45,100 bases of DNA from Betaproteobacteria bacterium (GTDB taxonomy: Bacteria > Pseudomonadota > Gammaproteobacteria > Burkholderiales > Casimicrobiaceae), in NCBI GenBank assembly GCA_005881895.1, contig VBCG01000150.1:1-45100 (forward strand), given 5' to 3'. Shown piece after piece: positions 27,452 to 36,673 of the stretch. The notes below the pieces were generated by a model. The model was not told where the DNA came from and made no database searches. It was given only the letters and a program-made list of their open reading frames with translations. The number at the start of each line of letters is the position of its first letter. Within the stretch, counting starts at the first letter, position 1. Made by a program: the position numbers and the translations under genes.

Positions 27452-29563
27452 ATGCCGCTCGATCCCATTCCCATCAATTCGACGCGCCGTGTCGTCCACG
27501 CCGCGTGCCCACATGATTGTCCCGACACGTGCGCAATGCTCGTGACGGTCGAGAACGGCAAGGCGGTGGAGATCCGCGGCGATCCGACGCATCCGACAAC
27601 GAGCGGCAAGCTGTGCACGAAAGTGGCGCGCTATCTCGATCGCACGTACTCTGCCGATCGCATCCTTCATCCGATGCGCCGGATCGGTCGTAAAGGCGCA
27701 GGCCGTTTCGCGCGCATCTCGTGGGACGAAGCGCTGCAAGAAATCGCCGAGCGCTTCGCAGCGATCGCGGCGTCGCACGATGGACCACAGTCGATCGTGC
27801 CGTACAGCTACTGCGGCACGATGGGTCTCATTCAAGGTTCCTCGATGGATCGCCGCTTCTTTCATCGGCTCGGCGCGTCGTTGCTCGACCGCACGATTTG
27901 CGCGACCGCCGGCAAAGCAGGCTGGGTTTCGGTGATCGGTGCGTCGGTCGGCATGGACCTCGAGCAATTCGAGAATAGCCGCTTGATCCTGATCTGGGGC
28001 AGCAATCCGATCACGTCGAATCTCCATTTGTGGACGCGCGTCCAGGAAGCGAAACGCCGCGGCGCACGACTCGTGGCTATCGATCCCTACCGCAGCGCGA
28101 CGGCCGAAAAGTGTCATGAGCACATCGCGCTTCTGCCGGGAACCGACGCCGCGCTCGCTTTTGGCGTGATGCATCTGCTGATCGCCGAAAATCGGTTGGA
28201 CCGCGATTACATCGATCGCTACACCGTTGGATTCGAAGCGCTGGCTGCGCGCGCCGCGGAATGGACGTCGGCGCGTGTCGCGGACACGTGCGGCATTCCG
28301 GTCGAACAAGTGCTGCGCCTTGCGCGCGATTACGGCACGATCAAGCCGGCCGCAATCCGGCTCAACTACGGGATGCAACGGGCTTACGGCGGGGGCAATG
28401 CGGTTCGCGCCGTCGCGTGCTTGCCGGCGCTCGTCGGTGCTTGGCGCGACCCCGCGGGCGGTGCATTGCTGTCGTCGTCGGGTACTTTTCCGATCGACCA
28501 TGTAGCGCTCGAGCGCCCCGACCTCATGCGCGGTGCGCCGCGGACGATCAACATGTCGGCGATCGGCGATGCGCTGCTGGACCCCGACGACCCGCCGATT
28601 CGCGCGATCTTCGTCTACAACTCGAATCCGCTCGCCGTCGCTCCCGATTCCGCGAAAGTGACGCAAGGTTTCGCGCGCGACGATTTGTTTTGCGTCGTCC
28701 ACGAGATCTTCCAGACCGACACCGCCGATTACGCCGATATCCTGCTGCCGGCGACGACGCAGCTCGAGCAAACCGACATTCATTCGAGTTACGGCCATCT
28801 CTACGCGCTCGCGAATAACCCCGCGATTGCGCCACTTGGCGAGGCATTGCCGAATACCGAAGTGTTCCGGCGTCTGGCAGCCAAGATGGGGTTCGATGAA
28901 CCGTGCTTTTCCGACAGCGATGAAGCGCTCGCGCAACAAGCGTACCGCTGGGCCGATCCGCGCGCGCAGGGACTTGATTGGGAAACGCTGAAGCGCGACG
29001 GCTGGCAACGATTGAATGTCCCGACGGCGTATGCGCCGTTTTCCCAGGGTAATTTCCCCACTTCGTCGCGCAAGTGCGAATTCTGGTCGGAAAAATTGCG
29101 CGCGCAAGGCCATGATCCGTTGCCCGAGGTGGTGTTGCCGCGCGAATCCGCAGCAACCAATACGGCGCTCGCTGCCCGATACCCGTTGGCGTTCATTTCG
29201 CCGCCGGCGCGCAATTTCTTGAATTCGTCGTTTGCGAATCTTCCGGGGTTCGTGGCCGAGGAGAAGACGCCGCGCCTCGAAATCCATCCCGATGATGCCC
29301 ATCAGCGTGGCATCACGACCGGTGACGTCGTGAGAATCTTCAACGATCGCGGATCGTTCACCGTTATCGCGCGGGTCACCAACCGGGCGCGTCGTGGCGT
29401 CGTCGTCGCGCCGTCGATCTGGTGGCGAAAGCTCGCGTTGGATGGCGAGAATGCGAATGCGGTGACAGGTCAGGCGCTGACCGATCTTGGTCGTGCCGCA
29501 ACGTTTTACGACTGCCTCGTTGAAGTCGCGTCGATTCACGCTAAGGACCGTCAGCCCTTATAG
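27452..29563 (+). CDS. molybdopterin (bis-MGD) oxidoreductase
   Basis: RRVVHAACPHDCPDTCAMLVTVENGKAVEIRGDPTHPTTSGKLCTKVARYLDRTYSADRILHPMRRIGRKGAGRFARISWDEAL; C-terminal molydopterin dinucleotide-binding domain. Confidence 0.93.
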   Translation: MPLDPIPINSTRRVVHAACPHDCPDTCAMLVTVENGKAVEIRGDPTHPTTSGKLCTKVARYLDRTYSADRILHPMRRIGRKGAGRFARISWDEALQEIAERFAAIAASHDGPQSIVPYSYCGTMGLIQGSSMDRRFFHRLGASLLDRTICATAGKAGWVSVIGASVGMDLEQFENSRLILIWGSNPITSNLHLWTRVQEAKRRGARLVAIDPYRSATAEKCHEHIALLPGTDAALAFGVMHLLIAENRLDRDYIDRYTVGFEALAARAAEWTSARVADTCGIPVEQVLRLARDYGTIKPAAIRLNYGMQRAYGGGNAVRAVACLPALVGAWRDPAGGALLSSSGTFPIDHVALERPDLMRGAPRTINMSAIGDALLDPDDPPIRAIFVYNSNPLAVAPDSAKVTQGFARDDLFCVVHEIFQTDTADYADILLPATTQLEQTDIHSSYGHLYALANNPAIAPLGEALPNTEVFRRLAAKMGFDEPCFSDSDEALAQQAYRWADPRAQGLDWETLKRDGWQRLNVPTAYAPFSQGNFPTSSRKCEFWSEKLRAQGHDPLPEVVLPRESAATNTALAARYPLAFISPPARNFLNSSFANLPGFVAEEKTPRLEIHPDDAHQRGITTGDVVRIFNDRGSFTVIARVTNRARRGVVVAPSIWWRKLALDGENANAVTGQALTDLGRAATFYDCLVEVASIHAKDRQPL

Positions 29564-30402
29564 GTCACGACGCGTCCCCACAAACTCTTGGTTCCCCAAA
29601 TGCCAGAGCGCAGGGATTCGAGCTGGACGATCTGGCTATGGTCGACGAAGAGATTGACTTCGGGGCCGTAATTCTTGATGTACCAGGCGAACACTTCCGG
29701 ATCGGCCGCTTCGAACATCACCTGATCGAGCCCAACGGCGTCGACGATCGCCGCAACCACATCGGTTCGCCACGTCTTGACGTTCTCGGTGATGCCTTCC
29801 GACTCGATCATGATCATGTACGCGCCCGCGTCCAGAAAGCGTTTGGCTTGCGTAATCGCACGCTTCGGATCACGCGTTCCCTCGGCCTCCAACTCGGCCA
29901 CCGCGGAAGCACCGCCTGCGCCAAACTGAATCCCGACCTCAGGCTTGGCTTTGAGATCGGCCTTGCGCACGTTCTCGACCAGCCGCAACCAATCGTCGTC
30001 CGGAATCGTGATGAAGCCGCTGGAGATTTCAACGATGTCGAATCCCAGGCTCTTGCATTCGTGGATGTAGCGATCGACGGCGTCGGGACCGAGTGTCAGC
30101 ACATGCTCGACGAAGCCGCCGGTCGATACCAGCACGTCATGGGCATGGCAGATGGCGATCAGTTGCTTGAGCGCCTGCCGCGGCATCAGACTGAACGAAC
30201 CGCCGGCAAATTTGAGCGCATCGACGTATGCGCCCATCGTTTCGAGGATGTCCTCGAGCTGGCGTGGGCCTAGCGGCGTGTAGTACGGTCCGCGTATTTC
30301 GGTAATGCCGCGCGTTCTGGGCTTTGGCTGATGCTCATTGATACGCAAGAAGGGAAAAGCTCTTTCGTTGGCGGATTGTCGAGCCGTATTTTCGCGATTC
30401 AC
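29551..30402 (-). CDS. phosphosulfolactate synthase (ComA)-like protein
   Basis: TEIRGPYYTPLGPRQLEDILETMGAYVDALKFAGGSFSLMPRQALKQLIAICHAHDVLVSTGGFVEHVLT...SLGFDIVEISSGFITIPDDDWLRLVE, the ComA/HSA32 family pattern. Confidence 0.88.
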   Translation of the reverse strand: MNRENTARQSANERAFPFLRINEHQPKPRTRGITEIRGPYYTPLGPRQLEDILETMGAYVDALKFAGGSFSLMPRQALKQLIAICHAHDVLVSTGGFVEHVLTLGPDAVDRYIHECKSLGFDIVEISSGFITIPDDDWLRLVENVRKADLKAKPEVGIQFGAGGASAVAELEAEGTRDPKRAITQAKRFLDAGAYMIMIESEGITENVKTWRTDVVAAIVDAVGLDQVMFEAADPEVFAWYIKNYGPEVNLFVDHSQIVQLESLRSGIWGTKSLWGRVVTYKG

Positions 30403-30438
30403 CCATTTTGGAGGCTGGATGCGCGCACGAAGTTCAAG

Positions 30439-31014
30439 TCAGAGCTTGCGGACGAGCCCGATCATCACGCCGAAGATCTCGAGCGCGCCTTCCGGGCGTA
30501 TGACCGGATAAGCTTTGTTTTCGGGCCGCAACACGAACTGCCCGCCTTCGAGATCCAAGCGCTTCAAGGTGAATTGGTTGTCGACGATCGCGACGACGAT
30601 TTCGCCCTTCTCCGCGGAGACACGTTTTTCGACGACGACGAGGTCGCCATCGAGAATGCCGGCATCCTGCATCGAATCGCCCTTCACGCGGACGAGCACC
30701 GTCGAGGATGGGCGTTCGATCAGGTAATCATCGATCGTGACGGCATCCGCTTCGGCATCGTCGACCGGATCGGGCAGCCCGGCACGCACCGGCGTCGCGG
30801 CGAGCGGTCGGGCAAAGAACCGGCTGGTCGGGGCAAGGCGGCGATCGGGGGTCGATTCCAGATATCCGGCGAGCTTGAGCCGTGCGACAAGCGCCGCGAC
30901 GGACGATTTCGATCTAAGCCCCAGCAAGGTGCCGATGGATGCGTACGACGGTAGCGCCCGATGGCGGGCGTAATAGTCCTGGAGACTTGCCAGATAGGAA
31001 CGATCGTTCGCCAT
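30439..31014 (-). CDS. LexA-like S24-family transcriptional repressor
   Basis: N-terminal HTH (LPSYASIGTLLGLRSKSSVAALVARLKLAGYLE), Ala-Gly cleavage-site candidate (VRAGLPD), catalytic GDSMQDAGILDGDLVVVEK and FTLKRL. Confidence 0.88.
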   Translation of the reverse strand: MANDRSYLASLQDYYARHRALPSYASIGTLLGLRSKSSVAALVARLKLAGYLESTPDRRLAPTSRFFARPLAATPVRAGLPDPVDDAEADAVTIDDYLIERPSSTVLVRVKGDSMQDAGILDGDLVVVEKRVSAEKGEIVVAIVDNQFTLKRLDLEGGQFVLRPENKAYPVIRPEGALEIFGVMIGLVRKL

Positions 31015-31027
31015 GGCGGTAGAATAG

Positions 31028-31041
31028 CGAACGAACGTTCG
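31028..31041. promoter_or_regulatory. candidate LexA-type operator CGAACGAACGTTCG in the divergent promoter
   Basis: Palindromic GAAC-N4-GTTC; a second GAAC-N4-GTTC (GAACGATCGTTC) at 30998-31009, 31 bp away; GTTCTGTAGAAC at 31058-31069. Confidence 0.55.
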
Positions 31042-31102
31042 GCGTGTCAATACCGGCGTTCTGTAGAACTGCAGACTCCTCGGCGTTGCCCCGGGATGAC
31101 CA

Positions 31103-32659
31103 GTGCGCCTTTTCGCTCCTTCGCTTGCCTTCGTCGACCTCGAAACGACCGGCACGCGCGCAGCGCGCGATCGCATCACGGAGATCGGCATCGTTCGAGT
31201 AGACGCCGACACCGACGGTGGCGTTCCGCAGGTGACCGAATGGAGCTCGCTCGTCAATCCGGGCATCGGCGTTCCGGCGGCGATCGTCGCATTGACCGGC
31301 ATCACGGACGCTATGATTGCCGAAGCGCCATCGTTCGCCGCACTTGCGCGAGACATTGCGCATCTGTTGAGCGGCTGCGTCTTTGTTGCGCACAACGCCC
31401 GTTTTGACTACGGCTTCCTCAAGCACGAGTTCGCGCGTCTCGAGCGGAGCTTTACGGCGCGCGTGCTGTGTACGGTGAAGTTGTCGCGCCGATTGTTTCC
31501 CTATGTGCAAGGACACAACCTCGACGCCTTGATCGAACGCCACCACCTTCCAGTGACCGATCGCCATCGCGCGCTCGCCGACGCGCGGGCGATTTGGGAA
31601 TTTGTGCAAACGCTGTATCGCGACTTTCAGGCCGACGCGATTGAGATCGCCGCAAAGCAAGCGCTGCGCATCGCGAGCCTGCCGCCGCAATTGCCCGAAG
31701 ACACGCTCGATACGCTGCCGGAAACGCCCGGCGTCTACCTGTTTTACGGCGAGAACGCGTTGCCGCTCTATATCGGCAAGAGTATCAATGTGCGCGATCG
31801 CGTCGCGGCGCACTTTTCCAGTGACTGGCGCAGTGAAACCGATCTCCGCTTGTCGCAAGAGATTCGCCGCATCGAGTTCGAGCAGACAGCCGGAGAATTC
31901 GGCGCGCTGCTCCGCGAAGCCCAACTCGTCAAAGAGCGCATGCCGCACCACAATCGGCTGCTCCGACGCAAGACGGAAGCAGGCGTGCTGATGTACGCGA
32001 ACGATGGAACGCCGCTGTTCGTACGCGCGCACGCCGTCGAACCGCGCGAGCTCGCGGGCTCGTTCGGTCCGTTCTCGTCGCGATCGGTCGCGGGTGAGGC
32101 ATTGCGCTCAGTCGCTGCTGAGCATCGCTTGTGCTGGCGGCGACTCGGACTTGATCGGCGGCGCACCGGTCCGTGCTTCCAGCGTCAACTCAAGCGTTGC
32201 GCGGGATTCTGCGTGGGCGAAGAATCCATGGATTCGCATGACGCACGGCTCGCATTTGCGCTCAACCGATTCTCGATTCCCGCGTGGCCGTATGCCGGAC
32301 CGGCCCTTTTTCGCGAATGCGGCGCGCCGCTTTCCGAGCGGACGGAAGTCCACATGTTGCAGGACTGGTGCTGGCTGGGAACAGCGCGCGATGACGGCGA
32401 GCTCGGCGCATTGCTCGAATCACCGCCGCGGCCGCAGTTCGACATCGACGTCACGAAGCTGCTGCTCCGCCGTCACGCCGCCGGCGCGCTCCAGCTGATC
32501 TCGGTGGGACCACGCGCTGAGCTGGAATTGCCCTCTAGCGTCGCGACGCGTGCGCGGCAAGCACATCCGCCACACATGCAGTCAGTTTTTTCGCATAAGG
32601 AACATGCAGAAATTCGTTCGGGCCATGCGCGTTCGATTGCGGACCGAGCACGCCGGTAA
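31103..32659 (+). CDS. DEDDh 3'-5' exonuclease fused to a GIY-YIG (Cho/UvrC-like) nuclease domain
   Basis: FVDLETTGTRAARDRITEIG...FVAHNARFDYGFLKHEF...DRHRALADARAIWEF then LPETPGVYLFYGENALPLYIGKSINVRDRVAAHFSSDW. GTG start. Confidence 0.9.
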   Translation: MRLFAPSLAFVDLETTGTRAARDRITEIGIVRVDADTDGGVPQVTEWSSLVNPGIGVPAAIVALTGITDAMIAEAPSFAALARDIAHLLSGCVFVAHNARFDYGFLKHEFARLERSFTARVLCTVKLSRRLFPYVQGHNLDALIERHHLPVTDRHRALADARAIWEFVQTLYRDFQADAIEIAAKQALRIASLPPQLPEDTLDTLPETPGVYLFYGENALPLYIGKSINVRDRVAAHFSSDWRSETDLRLSQEIRRIEFEQTAGEFGALLREAQLVKERMPHHNRLLRRKTEAGVLMYANDGTPLFVRAHAVEPRELAGSFGPFSSRSVAGEALRSVAAEHRLCWRRLGLDRRRTGPCFQRQLKRCAGFCVGEESMDSHDARLAFALNRFSIPAWPYAGPALFRECGAPLSERTEVHMLQDWCWLGTARDDGELGALLESPPRPQFDIDVTKLLLRRHAAGALQLISVGPRAELELPSSVATRARQAHPPHMQSVFSHKEHAEIRSGHARSIADRARR

Positions 32660-33956
32660 TCAGAAATTGCGCCTCGGGAAACTGGCGTCCGAGCATCGCC
32701 ATGAACGGAATCGTGCCGCCCTCGCCCATCGCAGCGGCGGCTTTGCGATAGTGTGCCTGCGACGCGGCTTCGAGCGCTTGCGCCAGCCACGGGGCGGTCG
32801 GCGAGGCGTTCCACCCGCTCGCACCTTGATCAGGCTCGAAGCGAACCGTTGCACCATGCGGTGGATCGGCTTCGAGCAGTCCCTTCAAATCTTGCGTCGC
32901 GTGTTGCCCATCGACTGTCGGCGGTAAGCGGAGCGACAGCTTGAGTGACGTGCGCGGACGGAGCACGTTGCCCGCATTTGCGATCGAGGGCAAGCCGTCC
33001 GCGCCGACAACTGAAAGTGCCGGACGCCATGTGCGGTTGAGAACAGCCTCGGCGCGCTCGCCGATCATCGGCGTCGTCCCGCCCGCGAATGGATATTTGC
33101 GAAAAACGATGTCGCCCATGATCGCCGCTGCGGCGCCCGCCTGCTCCGCGCGCTCGACGGGGATCTGCGCGTGAAACGACGACGGCAGGATCCATCCGGT
33201 CGCCGATTCTTCGAGACGATCGAGCAAGTGACGCGCGATCCGAAACGATGACGGCACGATACCGCTCGCGTCGCCCGAGTGAACGCCCTCGTCCAACACC
33301 TCGACGGTCAACGTGCCCGCCGCCAGCCCGCGCAGCGATGTCGTGACCCACAGCCTCTCGTAGTCGCCGCAGCCGGAATCGAGTCCTACGACGAAATCGA
33401 CGCGGCCCAAACGTGGTGCGAGCATCTCAAGGTATGCCGGAAGATCATAGCTGCCGCTTTCCTCGCACGTTTCGATAATGCCGACACAGCGTGCGTGCGG
33501 CAGACCTTCGGCATCGAGCGCGCCAATGGCAGAGAGCGCCGCAAAGATCGCATAGCCGTCGTCGGCGCTGCCGCGTCCATACAGCTTGCCATCCTCGATC
33601 ACAGGGATCCACGGCCCGAAGCCTTCGCGCCAGCCCGTCATTTCCGGCTGCTTGTCGAGATGGCCGTAGAGCAGCACCGTGCCCGCATTTGCGATGGCTT
33701 GCGAGGCGGGAACTTCGAATACGAGCACCGGCGTTCGTCCCTGCAAGCGCACGATTTCGACGGCGAGCCCGCGAACCGGTTGCTTGCGCGCCCAGCGCTC
33801 GGTCAGCGCGATGACTTTTTCGATGTGGCCGTTGGCTTCCCACGCGGGATCGAAGTGCGGCGATTTGGCGGGAATGCGAACGTAATCGATGAGTTGTGGA
33901 ACGATCTCCGTGTCCCACTGTTTTCCGATGCGATCGACGGATGCGGCGCTGGTCAT
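32535..33956 (-). CDS. M20 family metallopeptidase
   Basis: TVLLYGHLDKQPEMTGWREGFGPWIPVIEDGKLYGRGSADDGYAIFAALSAIGAL...IIETCEESGSYDLPAYLE. Confidence 0.93.
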   Translation of the reverse strand: MTSAASVDRIGKQWDTEIVPQLIDYVRIPAKSPHFDPAWEANGHIEKVIALTERWARKQPVRGLAVEIVRLQGRTPVLVFEVPASQAIANAGTVLLYGHLDKQPEMTGWREGFGPWIPVIEDGKLYGRGSADDGYAIFAALSAIGALDAEGLPHARCVGIIETCEESGSYDLPAYLEMLAPRLGRVDFVVGLDSGCGDYERLWVTTSLRGLAAGTLTVEVLDEGVHSGDASGIVPSSFRIARHLLDRLEESATGWILPSSFHAQIPVERAEQAGAAAAIMGDIVFRKYPFAGGTTPMIGERAEAVLNRTWRPALSVVGADGLPSIANAGNVLRPRTSLKLSLRLPPTVDGQHATQDLKGLLEADPPHGATVRFEPDQGASGWNASPTAPWLAQALEAASQAHYRKAAAAMGEGGTIPFMAMLGRQFPEAQFLITGVLGPQSNAHGPNEFLHVPYAKKLTACVADVLAAHASRR

Positions 33957-34061
33957 GACGGTCCTGAGTGCGATCGTGAACCGGAACGATAACAGGTGCG
34001 TGGACGAGCACCCGCGCGCCGCTCAACACGATTCGATGAAGCGCCACCGTAGAATGTCGCG

Positions 34062-35048
34062 ATGGCCGACTCCGACGCTGCGCCGTACGACGGTCTCTCG
34101 CCCGACCGCATTCTCGACGCGCTCGAAAGCGTCGGGATTCGCGGCGACGGCCGCCTGCTGGCGCTAAACAGTTACGAAAACCGCGTCTACCAGGTTTGGC
34201 TCGATGACGCGCCGCCGGTTATCGCTAAATTCTATCGGCCCGCACGGTGGACTGACGCGCAAATCCGCGAAGAGCACGCGTTTGTCGCCGAGTTGGTTGA
34301 ACGGGAGATTCCTGCCGTTCCCGCCTTGTCTTTGGCGAAGGCGACGCTCAACACGTTCGAAGGCTTTCGCTTCGCCGTCTACGCACGTTGCGGCGGACGC
34401 GCACCAGAGCTCGACCGCCGCGATACGCTGGTGCGCATCGGTCGTTACATCGCCCGCATTCATGCCGTCGGCGCAACGGCGCCGTTTGTTGCGCGGCCCG
34501 CGCTCACGGTCGACGAATTCGGCGTCGCGTCGCGCGATTACCTGTTAGCACACGATTTCTTGCCGCCCGATTTGCGCGCCGTGTGGCACGGCGTTGTCGA
34601 TCATGCGCTCGACAGCGTTCGGCGCGCGTTCGATCGTGCAGCGACGGTGTCATCGCTGCGCTTGCACGGCGATTGTCACGGTGGCAACGTGTTATGGACC
34701 GACGACGGCGCGCATTTCGTCGATTTCGACGACGCGCGCACGGGTCCCGCGGTTCAGGATCTGTGGATGCTAGTGTCCGGCGAGCGCGACGAAAGAGAGG
34801 CGCAACTCGTTGCGTTGCTGGAAGGTTACGAGGACTTCAACGATTTTGATCGCCGTGAGCTCATGCTGGTGGAAGCGCTCCGCACGCTTCGTCTCACTCA
34901 CTATTGCGCGTGGATCGCGCAGCGCTGGAACGATCCGGCGTTTCCGCTCGCGTTTCCATGGTTCAACACGCAACGCTACTGGCAGGATCGGATCCTTGAG
35001 CTTCGCGAGCAGATTGCTGCGATGGATGAGCCGCCCCTCCAGGCTTGA
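34062..35048 (+). CDS. srkA: stress response serine/threonine protein kinase (YihE/SrkA-like)
   Basis: LLALNSYENRVYQVWLDDAPPVIAKFYRPARWTDAQIREEHAFVAELVEREIPAV...LRLHGDCHGGNVLWTDDGAHFVDFDDARTGPAVQDLWML. Confidence 0.92.
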   Translation: MADSDAAPYDGLSPDRILDALESVGIRGDGRLLALNSYENRVYQVWLDDAPPVIAKFYRPARWTDAQIREEHAFVAELVEREIPAVPALSLAKATLNTFEGFRFAVYARCGGRAPELDRRDTLVRIGRYIARIHAVGATAPFVARPALTVDEFGVASRDYLLAHDFLPPDLRAVWHGVVDHALDSVRRAFDRAATVSSLRLHGDCHGGNVLWTDDGAHFVDFDDARTGPAVQDLWMLVSGERDEREAQLVALLEGYEDFNDFDRRELMLVEALRTLRLTHYCAWIAQRWNDPAFPLAFPWFNTQRYWQDRILELREQIAAMDEPPLQA

Positions 35049-35105
35049 CATTCTCCACACTGTGAAATCTTCGCCGCTGCGCCGTTAGGCCTTGCGCTTT
35101 TTGGC

Positions 35106-36665
35106 ATGCCGCGTACCATCGCCGTAATGACGATGTCATACGCGCCGATCGTCTCAATTGCGCTTCTGTTCGCCGCCGCGTCGTCGTCGTGGGCCGATGG
35201 CTTCGCCGGCGGATTTCGCGACGCGCTCGGAGCGCGCTTCGACGCCGTCGCGAGTGTGCGCATAGCGCCAACGCCTCGTCCCAACGCGTTGCCTTTCGAC
35301 GCCGGCGGGACACTCCGTTACTGGAATCAGGTCGCGATCAATGCCAGCGGTCTTGATCACACGCCCGTTGCCGCCGGCGAAACGCGAGTCTTCGGCGAGC
35401 AGTTCGGTCCGGGACGTTCGAGCCGTGCGATGGCGATCGTCCATATCGCGATCTTCGACGCAGTCAACGCGATTGCCGGCGGCTACACGAGTTACTCGAA
35501 CGTTGCGCATGTCACGCCGGACGTCGCGATGAACGCGGCCATTGCCCAAGCCGCGCACGATACGTTGGCTGCATTGTATCCATCGCAGAGACCATCGTTC
35601 GACGCGATTCTCGCCGATGATTTGCGCTTAATGCTTCCGCGCGGACGACCGCACGCCGACGGCATCGTGCTCGGCGCGCGTGCCGCGGCTGCCATTCTGG
35701 AACTGCGCGCCAACGACGGCTCTGACCACGCCGAAGGCCGCATGGGCGACACGTACTCCCCAGGGTCGGATCCGGGTGACTGGCGGCAGGACCCGATCGG
35801 TCTATCGCCGCTCGCGTTGGGCTATCACTGGGGCGCCGTGAAACCGTTCGTGTTGCAATCCGGCGATCAATTTCGCGTCCCGCCGCCGGCGATGAGCAGC
35901 GTTGAATATACGAACGCATATGTCGAAGTAAAAAATGTCGGCGGAGATGGAATCGTCACGCCGACGGCGCGGACGGCGGAGCAAACGGTGATCGGAATTT
36001 ACTGGGCCTACGACGGCACGCCGAGCCTGTGCGCGCCGCCGCGTCTCTACAATCAGATCGCGACAACCATCGCCGGGCAGATGCGCACGAACGTCGTCGA
36101 CCTCGCCCGACTTCTCGCGCTCGTCAATGTCGCGATGGCCGATGCCGGAACGGCGATCTGGGACTCGAAGTACTGGTACGAGTTCTGGCGGCCCGTCACC
36201 GGCATTCGCGAATCCGATCCCGGCACCGGGCCGAGCGGCGCGGGGGACGGCAATGGCGAGACCGTCGGCGATACGTTGTTTACCCCGCTGGGCGCGCCTG
36301 CTTCCAATTTGCAGGGGCCCAATTTCACGCCGCCGTTCCCAGCGTATCCGTCGGGGCATGCCGGCTTTGGCGGGGCGCTGTTCCAGACGCTGCGGAATTT
36401 TTATCGGACCGATGCGATTGCCTTCACGTTCGTATCCGACGAATTCAACGGCACGACGCTCGATCACGAGGGCAACGTCAGGCCGCTCGTCGCGCGCAGC
36501 TTCAGTTCGCTATCGCAGGCAGAAGAAGAGAATGGCCAGAGTCGAATCTATCTCGGGATTCATTGGTCGTTCGACAAGACGCAGGGAATCGCGCAAGGTC
36601 GCAAGGTGGCCGACTATGTGTTCGCGAATGCATTCGTTCCCCAAACGACGCACCGAACACCGTAG
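35106..36665 (+). CDS. secreted vanadium-dependent haloperoxidase/acid phosphatase-superfamily protein
   Basis: KYWYEFWRP (K-x6-RP), PAYPSGHAGFGG (PSGH), SRIYLGIHWSFD (SR-x5-H-x3-D); N-terminal signal peptide. Confidence 0.9.
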   Translation: MPRTIAVMTMSYAPIVSIALLFAAASSSWADGFAGGFRDALGARFDAVASVRIAPTPRPNALPFDAGGTLRYWNQVAINASGLDHTPVAAGETRVFGEQFGPGRSSRAMAIVHIAIFDAVNAIAGGYTSYSNVAHVTPDVAMNAAIAQAAHDTLAALYPSQRPSFDAILADDLRLMLPRGRPHADGIVLGARAAAAILELRANDGSDHAEGRMGDTYSPGSDPGDWRQDPIGLSPLALGYHWGAVKPFVLQSGDQFRVPPPAMSSVEYTNAYVEVKNVGGDGIVTPTARTAEQTVIGIYWAYDGTPSLCAPPRLYNQIATTIAGQMRTNVVDLARLLALVNVAMADAGTAIWDSKYWYEFWRPVTGIRESDPGTGPSGAGDGNGETVGDTLFTPLGAPASNLQGPNFTPPFPAYPSGHAGFGGALFQTLRNFYRTDAIAFTFVSDEFNGTTLDHEGNVRPLVARSFSSLSQAEEENGQSRIYLGIHWSFDKTQGIAQGRKVADYVFANAFVPQTTHRTP

Positions 36666-36673
36666 CGCCCGCA

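Noticed and set aside
27290-29539. 749-aa minus-strand ORF opposite the molybdopterin oxidoreductase
   Set aside because: Arg-rich, low-complexity translation mirroring a well-supported gene; typical shadow ORF in GC-rich DNA.
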